From assembly GCA_950295325.1 (NCBI GenBank), contig OX485805.1, positions 43,734,758 through 43,798,757 of the forward strand: a stretch of 64,000 nt of DNA. The letters are read 5' to 3'. The stretch comes from Polytrichum commune. Lineage: Eukaryota; Streptophyta; Polytrichopsida; Polytrichales; Polytrichaceae. The notes beneath the pieces were generated by a model. The model did no database searches. It was given only the letters and a program-made list of their open reading frames with translations, and was not told the DNA's origin. Below are positions 55,601 through 64,000 of the stretch, piece by piece. Position 1 is the stretch's first letter. The number at the start of each line of letters is the position of its first letter. Position numbers and translations under genes: made by a program.

Positions 55601-58600
55601 TTATTTGGAGTTTGCTGGAGCTGTCCTAGATGAAATTGAGAGTGGTTTGTCGACCAGGACGATCATCTTGCAATTGAACAACGCACAGTGCAGTCGCCTC
55701 CTTGGAAATCTTAGGAAAACTCATGATCATTTTTACCAGAGCCTATTGTTCCCAACACGTACACTACGTCAAAAATGTCTTCCATTTTATAAGGAGTTCT
55801 ATCGCATTGTGGAGCATACAGAAGCAATCGTGAAAGAGTGCAGTAAGCCGGATTGGCTGGAAGCAGCCATCATGCAAGCGGGCAACCAAGAGGTATTTAC
55901 ACAGATGTCCCGGAAACTCCATTTCGGCATCAATGGGTTTACTCAGACCGTTAAAGCTGTTGAAGCTGTTCTTGACATCTGCGGTGAAATTGCGTTCACT
56001 GCTCCAAGTGTAACAGTGGAGCAACATAAGGAGGACTTCCGTCAAGATTCTTTGAAATTCATGGAACGACTTAAAGAGGTCGTGAACCAACAGGTTTCAG
56101 AGGACACCATCCTAGATCCTAGGAAACACCAACTCGCAGAATACCTCATTGAACGTGAGAAGTACGTGCCGTCCACAAACCTTGACTTGTATACATCTCT
56201 CCCACAATTCTATGTTGCAAAGCGTGAGTACCCAAGAGTTGGGGAACCCATTGGATCCGGTGCAGCTGGATCGGTTCTGAAGGTGCGCTGGTTGGGGCTA
56301 GAATGTGCTAAAAAACACTTTGCTACTAATCCTCATGAGAACAACTCACCACGGAAGTTGGAGCTAATGAAGGAGGTGAGCGCCCTGGTGCATTTAAACC
56401 ATCCACATATTGTAAAGCTGCTCTGTGTGAGTATGGAGCGTGAGGTTTCTTTTTTGATGGAGCTCATGCCGATGAGCCTCAATAATTTCATCCAGAAGCG
56501 ATGGAAGGGGCAGGAATACGTCCCCTTTACATTGGCAGCTGCCACTGACATTATGTTGCAGATTGCCCTAGGCATGGAATACCTTCATGGCAAAGGAGTG
56601 GTTCATCGCGACTTGAAATCCCAGAATATCCTTGTCACCCCTTCAGCTTGTGAAGGACTCTCTGATGAGGGCTATGGAAACATTAAGGTGACAGATTTTG
56701 GGTTGTCTAAGACACTGACTCATGAGTTAACTGAGCCTACTGGGATATTAGGAACTACTCGTTGGATGGCACCCGAGGTGTTAAGATTGAAAGAAGGCTT
56801 GAAACCAAAAATTGATTGGAGGAAAGCCGACACTTACAGCTTTGCAATGACGTGTTCGGAGATACTCACTGGGGCTATACCTTTCACTGAAAGTGATTGC
56901 ACAATAGCTATGCAGTATGAAAGGATCACCAAGGGTGGAGAAAGACCAAAGCTGCCTTTGGCATGTCCAAAATTTCTAGCGGCTTTGTTGACACAATGCT
57001 GGGATACAAATCCAGCTCTCCGTCCCAATTTCACCGACATCTGCAACATGCTTCAACTCCTCCAAGGTTACCTATTCAGAGGCTCTGAACTGATCCACAC
57101 GAGCTGGTCATTAGCAGAAACTTCGAGTATGGATCAAACGAGTGCACTCAGATGTGCAACAACGCCAGAGCAGGACATACTCGTTGGAGTAGGCTTATCC
57201 TCGTCGAAGCAGTTGAAGTTGGACAGGTTCTTCAGGTCCCTCAAGATCTTCAGGTCGCAGTTGATAAGTCCCCAGTGTGATGGGGAGGTTTCGTCATCCA
57301 TCCTCATGGGGAATTTCCCACAACCAGTGGGTTTACGGGGAGTACAGGTATTTGAATTTAATTCCTCTCTAAACTATGTGTCAAGGAAGGAATTGGAATT
57401 GAGGACGATGGCAAAGTGTAGATATTTTGTAGAGGGGATGAAGGCATTGACTGACAATCCTCGTAATCATCTGGTGAAATTGCAATATTGGCATTACGCT
57501 TCTTTCAAACACTCAGAACATAACAAGCTTTATGTTGTGTATGACACTTGGTCAAGCACTCTTGACGAGCATCTCAGTGGATTAAAGAAGACGCTCCCGT
57601 GGAATACACGGTTACATATATTAACTGGATTTATGGCATGTGTTGTGTACTTCATGGAGCTGATTGAGCTCAATGTGATTAGCTCCATTTCTCTCAGCAC
57701 CAAAAGCGTCCTTCTGGACAAGAGCTACAACTTACACTTTACTGATGTAAGTCTGGTGCACGACGCTGGACATGTTAAGGCAACCAACGGGGAGAAAGGC
57801 AAGATTGAAATGGTTTACGAGATTGGAATTTTCATAATGGAGGTTCTAGGTGGAATCAGGAAGCACCATATTGATACCTCAGATCAATATGCAGCAGGAG
57901 AGAAACTTACCTTAGATCCACAGTGGGTGCAAGGCTTCATTGACCCGAAGCTAAAATCTGATTACCATGCAGACCAAGCTCGTACTCTCTTGACCCTCAG
58001 TCTCATGTGTACACATCCTAATGAGCATGCGAGGCCAACCATCTGGTTAGCTCGGGATATAATTACCTCAACTGCGCGTATGGCAACAAAGTTGACTCGT
58101 TCTCAAGTCCAAGAGCAATTTTCAGCTCTTGATTTCCTTGAGTGCAACGGAGCTTCTGAATTCACATCTCAAGAGGTGAGGGATATGACTAGCAATTTCT
58201 CGACGCCCAAAGGGTATGGGAAGTACCCCGGGACATTGCCAAATGGAGAGAAAGTATTGGTGGACCAGTTGTATCCTAGTTCTGCATCTCCAAAAGAATT
58301 TATCGATCAGGTACATTTTCTAACGTCAGCCCTCTATAGCCTATTGGTCTGAAGAAATGTGAAATCCTCATCATAGATACGCAGTGGGTATGAGAAAAGG
58401 ACGATACGAGACCAACACTGGTGTAGACTATATTGAGAGATTTGATTTCTTTGTTCTAGGTCAAGATGTACACAAAACTACCAACTTGGGGTTTGGTCAT
58501 GAACCCAATTGGCTTCTGCGTGGAGGAGGGTGAGAAAATACTCATATACAGGGATATGGAGACAATGCCTGCACAAGTATATCTAGGTGAGTCACAGTAG

Positions 58601-60814
58601 TTTTGTAGGAATTTGATCCTACCAGATTCAAATCTTTGCAGTGATTGATACGATTGTTGCCCTTTTTGCAGTTGTATCTCATGTATGTTGATGTATTGAG
58701 GATAGAATTATGATTTTTGGCACAGGGGTTCTTGCAAAGGCTTCTCTAATTAAAACCAAACAACACTCAAAAGCATTGCAGGACGAAAGAGGTAAAGAGG
58801 TTCTTAAACCATTACCACTTAATTTCCAAAATCATTGTCAGAAGGACAAACATTGTTCTTAGAATGCCATCCGTAGATTGTGCACATTTTAAGCAACATT
58901 ATATGCATTGGTTATGAGATACTTCATTCCCTTTATTCCCGAATGTTTATTGAAGCATGTGGTTATAGACCTGAGGGATATGGAGACAATGCCTCGACAA
59001 GTATATTTGAGCGAGTCACACTAGTTTCGTAGGAATCTGATCCTATCAGATTCAATCTTGCCGTGATACTTATGTTTGATTCTTGCAGTTGTATCTAGTG
59101 TGTGTTGATGTTTTGAAGATAGAAATATGTTCTTTGGCAGAGCATAATGCAAAGGTCTCCCTTTTTACAACCAACCTATACTCGATAGCATTGCATATCG
59201 CAAGAGGTAAATTGACTTTCTAACCATCACAACTTCATTTTGCAAAATCATTCAGTTGCACAATCATTGTTCTTAGAGTGCCATCCTTAGATTTTTCAAG
59301 CAACATTGTATGTGAGATACTTTGACACCTTCATCCCCAGATGTTTGATGAAGCACGTGGTTGTGCACGAAATAGGCTTGAATTCGTTATGCAACATGGG
59401 CATCGTCCTCCACAACACAACTTTTGATAATATTCATGTCACAAGAAATGGAGATGTGATGTTTGGATTACAATTTGAGGAAGAAAACAACTTGACGAAG
59501 TCTGAGTAAGGACTTCATTTCTCACTAGCTCTGAAGTCTTGATTTTTAGATAGGCTATGTGTGTCACCATCACGTTGTGCTTGAATAGTTAATTGTTGGC
59601 CTAGTGAACCTGATTATTTTTCTGATCTATTGGTAGGATTCATGTCAAAGTTTAAAGTCCAAGCATTTCATCCCCCATGATCGGGGCTATGCAGGAAACT
59701 CTCAAAGCAAATGAAAGATTTTGGTACCATACTGGGGAAGCTTGTATGCGGGCCAAAATGGCAGTCATCTTTTGGTACACCTATGCACTTGAAGAATATG
59801 GTAATGTTCTCCCTTTTAAATCATGAATTTTCTTGCATTAGCCTTGTGAACTACAAGAATCAGTTGGGCTCATCACATGCTCCAAGCGTGTGATGATTGC
59901 GTCCAATGTCATAACACATCCACAACTTTTCTTATCTATCTATGCACTGGATTGGGACTATTTTTAATTCGTCTTTTATGGATTCGAAGTTCGACTTCCA
60001 CGAATACAACATATTATTCTCAAGAATCATGAGATGAATATTGTGGTTGTGATGTTCATGGGTCATGAATTAAGTAAGGTGGAGCATGCTAAACCATTAC
60101 CCCACCCAAAACCGACACCCTAAAATCTTCCACAATAAGTACATCTTGATTTTGAGAATGTTCGCTAGCTTAACATCAACCTCCTGAGTCCCCTGATGCA
60201 TTTGGATCATGTACCAACAAAACTTTGAATCCTTGTAACTATTGCATACGGCATTCGGATAAGGCATAATTTGATGCATTGGAATCCCTTTCAATCGCGA
60301 ATGAGACACATTAGGCCTTTGTCCATCTAATATAAGTAGATATACTAAGGGTTTTATATAACGGTTTTAGCATTGTCTACTTTATGTGGCTACTTCAACA
60401 ACTTTGTCAATTCACATGGAGGCATAAATGACTATGTTAATTCAACGTTCAACGTGAATGAATTTGTTATTTTACACAAAAGGCTAAAGAGGTATCTGCA
60501 AGTTAAGCCGAATAACCCTAGATATTTGTGTACATAACAAGCCATGAATATCAAGAGTTTTGCTTTTGAATGTCTCACTTTTATTATAGATAAACATAGA
60601 AAACTAAAAACTAAGACGAATGTTGCAGGCAGTTCATATTGAGCAGTTTGTAGATCCTGGGTTTTTGAAATTCAACAACTTGGCGATGTCACAACTTGCA
60701 ATTCTAGCATCGTTGTGCCTAGAAGAGGGGCATGCAAGATTGAGTATGGTTGACGTCATTCAAAAGCTAGAAGGAGTGGCGGAATCATGGAGAGGTATGG
60801 AAGTTCAGTTTTGA
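55593..60814 (+). CDS. Multi-kinase protein: N-terminal helical domain, active-type kinase, two pseudokinases (copy 2)
   Basis: Exon 1 (55593-58310) is open for 906 codons. It has the same plan as copy 1: a helical N-terminal part with five extra residues (VKAVEA) near 113-120, a kinase with GSGAAGSV (221), HRDLKSQN (338), DFG (368) and a full APE motif (WMAPEVL), a degenerate second kinase (SISLSTKSVLL), and the start of a third (LPNGEKVLVDQLYPS). Later exons are 58460-58586 (NPIGFCVEEGEKIL), a small one near 58719-58785, one ending 59505 (LHNTTFDNIHV), 59695-59800 (DFGTILGKLVCG), and 60629-60814 ending in TGA. The first-intron joint and the joints between the last three exons keep phase as in copy 1. 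Conservation of two open ~900-codon exons suggests that both genes work. Confidence 0.72.
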
Positions 60815-61509
60815 GTTGTGTTTCTTACAAATAGACCTATTTCCTTGTCATTTTTCTCATCAATTTATTTTTGTGCGAATGTTTAGGAAAAGGTTTGTCA
60901 TTTTTATGAATGTCTACCACTTCAATAGTAGTTGAATTGGTTAGAATGTATAGCTTTGAATAGATGTCAAACATCGAGCCAACAACTTGAGTAGCTGGGA
61001 TACATCTTCAGCAAGGATACAGGTGCGATTCAGATCTTTGCCAAATCACGCTACTGATACCCATTGTAATTCACCCACAAACTCGAAGGTCACCGGATCA
61101 ATCGGTCATCTTAGAAATTGTGGACATTGAGGGACTTAGCGAACTTAGTTACACTTTATACTTGGGGCTAGATTGAGGGCCAACCTTAACTCTCAAAATT
61201 TGGGCCAAGAGGATCACTCGATTTCATCAAATCGGGTCCAAGGGCTTTATGTTTGGGGCCGGCCCGAACAATCACTCATCCCATGTGGCGTCCTAGGTGG
61301 CACAATTTTGGCGCCAAACCATCGGGCCCTAGATGAGAGTTCGGGACGAGCTTTTCCTCAGCCCGAACTCCCATCTAGGGCCCGATTGGGCTCCTCCGTT
61401 GGATTGAGCTCATCTTGTCCGTTAATCATTAGGGGGTAAATTCTTTTCCTCTACTCTTCACTCCACTTATCTTCACTCCACTTCTTCTCACTCCACTTCT
61501 CTTCACTCC

Positions 61510-62185
61510 ATTCCTCTAATAACACAATAATTAATATAAATATGATTGCAATAGACTAATAAGGCAACAATTAGTGCGTTAATCACATAATCAAGAAAAT
61601 ATGAAACATTCAAGCATTTGATCAAGCATATAGTATGACTTAAGCTATGGGTTAGTCTAATAATGCATTAATTAGCTAAAATATGATAGCATTAGGCTAA
61701 TAACACAACAATTAAGGTGTTAGTCACACACTTAAGATGAAAATGAAAATTGAAGTATTTAATCAAGCACATAGTATGACTTAGGCTATGGGTTAGTCTA
61801 ATAAGGCAACAATTAGTATAAGTATGTTAGCAATAGGGTAATAACACAACAATTAAGACGCTAATCATACAATTAAGATAAAAATGAAACATATTAAATT
61901 GTCAATCAAGAATTTGATGTGCATTAGGCAATAAGTTAGTCCAATAACACAATAATTAGCACAATTTTGGTAGCATTAGGCTAATAACACAACAATTAGG
62001 GTGCTATTTACATACTTAATATAAAAATGAAGCATTTAATCAAGCATATGGTACAACTTAGGCTATGGGTTAGTCTAATAAGACAACAATTAGTATAAAT
62101 ATGATAGCATTAGACTAATAACACAACAATTAAGGTGTTAATCATACACTTAAGACAAAAATGAAAATTTAAATCGTTAATCAAG
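61510..62185. repeat. Tandem array of ~142-bp AT-rich repeat (unit 2)
   Basis: The counterpart of 25669-26345, again about five copies and with matching unit-by-unit variants, so the array existed before the duplication. It is flanked by the same GGCCGG-rich stretches (61140-61400; 62490-62560). A CTTCACTCCACTTCTC repeat at 61455-61510 is expanded in this copy only. Confidence 0.8.
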
Positions 62186-62716
62186 AATATGGTGTGCCTC
62201 CTAAATCATCGGTTAATCCATTGAACATGGTAGATAAATTTATAGGAGCATTTTGACTCCGGAATAGATTCAAAGTACCCAATTTAGTCTAGTGGGACCC
62301 AATTTCAATTCATTAATCACAACCCTATAGATGTCATCCCCATAGTATTAAGTGTCGTGAAACTTAATTGTCGAGAACACCGAACATTGACCATGGTAAT
62401 TTCTACGAAACTTAACCCTCAAGACCATCGGGCCCTAGAATCGGGCCTCACCACTTTACATGTGACAAGGTTGGGCCCCAAAAAAGTTCATAAAGTGGGG
62501 CCGGATTGAGGGCTTCATCAGGCAGGTGCTCCGGCCGGCCCCAGGCCGTGTATAAAGCCGCCCTTAGTTATTCTTTCTAGGAGTATGTACCAATGATACT
62601 ACGGTTCTAATTTGAAAAATAAGTGTTTGAGATGGTATATTATTATGCAATGCTCACTAATTTGGAGCTGAAGTTGGTGGGAATTCTGATGTTAAGATAA
62701 TATGTAACAGATTATG

Positions 62717-63180
62717 CAGGTACTTTGGGATTGATAAGTTCATATGAGACTTTTGCCCAAGAGTTTATTGTCCATGACCTTGACCCTAAATTGGGTGAAT
62801 CAGATCGGATTTTGCTGGGGCCGAAGCGGGCAGGGAATCGTTATAAAAAGGCAAGTGAAGGCATCATGCTTATGGCCTGGTGAATGTGTTTCTCCTTTGC
62901 AGTTTCCTGTCAAGGACAGAATTTGTTGTCCAGTTCTTGTGGCTCATGGGGGGAGACCGGGGAAATGTGCAGGTTCTTAAAATGAGACAGCTGGATCGAA
63001 ATGAATCCCAAGGCTATCAAGAACCTCTTGTAGAAGCCTTGCTGCAAAGTCTGTCGTATCATAAGGATCATGAGAATTTAGTTGGATATTGTGCCCATAA
63101 CAACCAACTTTTCTTGTTGTACAATTTGACCCCTCTGCGGAGTCACCTCCTAAGCAAGTTACTAGCTTGGGGATGGTCTT
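62717..63180 (+). pseudogene. RLCK-type kinase N-lobe fragment downstream of kinase gene 2
   Basis: The counterpart of 26884-27386. It reads TLGLISSYETFAQEF, then after CTTTGCAG (62894-62901) VLKMRQLDRNESQG, LVEALLQSLSYHKDHENLVGYCAHNN and LFLLYNL. The N-lobe Lys is again Arg. The C-lobe is missing, and homology to unit 1 ends at about 63128. Confidence 0.55.
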
Positions 63181-64000
63181 GAATTTGCTGTCTAATTTGC
63201 GAATCATTAGACTTGTCAGGAAGCTGTGGAATGTTTCAAGAGATGCCTACCATGTGAGGTTGAGAGATGATGCGGGTTCAGCACAAAAGAGGAGACTCTT
63301 AAATTTAAGCCTTGCAAAATGCATTGACAGCAGATGTTATTACGCATTAGTGAACTCGCAATGTAATTGATTATCGAGATGTCCAAGGATGATTCAACAC
63401 AAGATTGATGACTATGCAGCTCGTGATTTGAACTGTTGTCGTTTCATTATTCCTACGTATACTCATTCCTATAAGCCTTTCAAAGCATTTCAAGTGCTCC
63501 TCTACCTAGAGGGAGCAGACCCGGTGGGAAAGAAGGGCAGGAAGAGTTGAAGATTGTTTGAATACGGTATGTGGGTGTTAGTTGGTCAATTGTTTTTGTT
63601 CTCCATCTTCTACTGGTCATATTTTACGTCTTCAAATTTGTGTTGCAATAGCAAATGTATGATGAATCACCAAAAAAATTAGGATTTCCCTTGATTTAGT
63701 TACATAAATTATGGGCAGTGCATATGAGTTACTTCCTCGTTGAATGAACACATAGATTCCTCTAATTGTGTTGAGTATTGAGTATACTAGAGTAGTTAAT
63801 ACAATTTGAAGTTGGAGTCCAATTTCTTTTAAACGTGTGTTTTATGATGTTTGTAGGTTCTTAGATCCACACCTAACCACACATTCATCAATTATAATTG
63901 TCCAATTAAGAAATAAAATTGGATGGCACTTGCATACCTTACTAACATGTTGAAATATTGTAAGAAACATGGTTTTCAAGTGAAACTTCATATATATATA
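63181..64000. other. Right edge of window, no gene identified
   Basis: A 67-codon frame at 63167-63370 (RLVRKLWNVSRDAYHVRLRD) directly follows the kinase fragment and has no motif I recognise. The remainder is AT-rich and ends in a TA repeat. Confidence 0.4.

Larger units (their letters stand above)
52646..63128. repeat. Kinase unit 2 (duplicated unit; partner 17771-27358)
   Basis: About 10.5 kb in the same orientation as unit 1 and about 35-36 kb downstream. All elements of unit 1 are present in the same order. The large coding exon is the best conserved part. Confidence 0.88.

Noticed and set aside
58122-58316. Minus-strand frame opposite the kinase exon end (also at 22129-22323)
   Set aside because: Conserved only because the sense kinase exon is conserved; no independent signals.

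Overview
The window looks like a nuclear segment of a land-plant genome. It has GT-AG introns, a plant-type ATP-dependent PEP carboxykinase gene broken into 12 exons, large TKL-type Ser/Thr kinases with a plant-style N-terminal helical domain, and a dense mix of Ty1/copia, LINE, piggyBac, pogo, hAT, CACTA and PIF/Harbinger remains. A seed-free plant (moss or other bryophyte-like lineage) is my best guess from the style of the kinases and retroelements; this is inference, since no marker gene fixes the species.

Layout. 1-2835: a segment duplicated at 28236-31805, carrying antisense piggyBac remains; the left copy alone holds a SINE-like insert and a perfect CACTA-type MITE. 2836-12727: a PEP carboxykinase (PCK) gene, now a pseudogene. 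Its 5' end is replaced by piggyBac sequence, its sixth exon is split by a young 6.06 kb copia element (4749-10809, opposite strand), and a later exon carries a 4-base insertion. 12728-17770: repeat-derived spacer. 17771-27358 and 52646-63128: two copies of a kinase unit about 35 kb apart. Each has a conserved leader, a long first exon with an apparently active kinase plus a degenerate kinase, four or more small exons giving a third kinase-like domain, a ~142-bp tandem repeat, and a fragment resembling an RLCK N-lobe.

28088-34348 holds a kinase scrap, the second piggyBac block and a captured two-exon PCK fragment. 34349-52645 is a nest of transposons: a LINE reverse transcriptase relic, an RNase H-bearing retroelement split by a solo LTR, a 2.9 kb element with long inverted ends containing a second solo LTR, a pogo/Tigger transposase relic, a hAT-like element filled with a minisatellite, and a PIF/Harbinger-like element.

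The functional core is the pair of kinase genes. Their design (N-terminal four-helix-like domain, one active-type kinase, then pseudokinase domains) recalls plant tandem kinase-pseudokinase immune proteins and plant MLKL-type proteins. That role is inferred from architecture only. The rest of the window records segmental duplication and transposon traffic, with several insertions dated relative to the duplications by empty sites seen in the sister copy.
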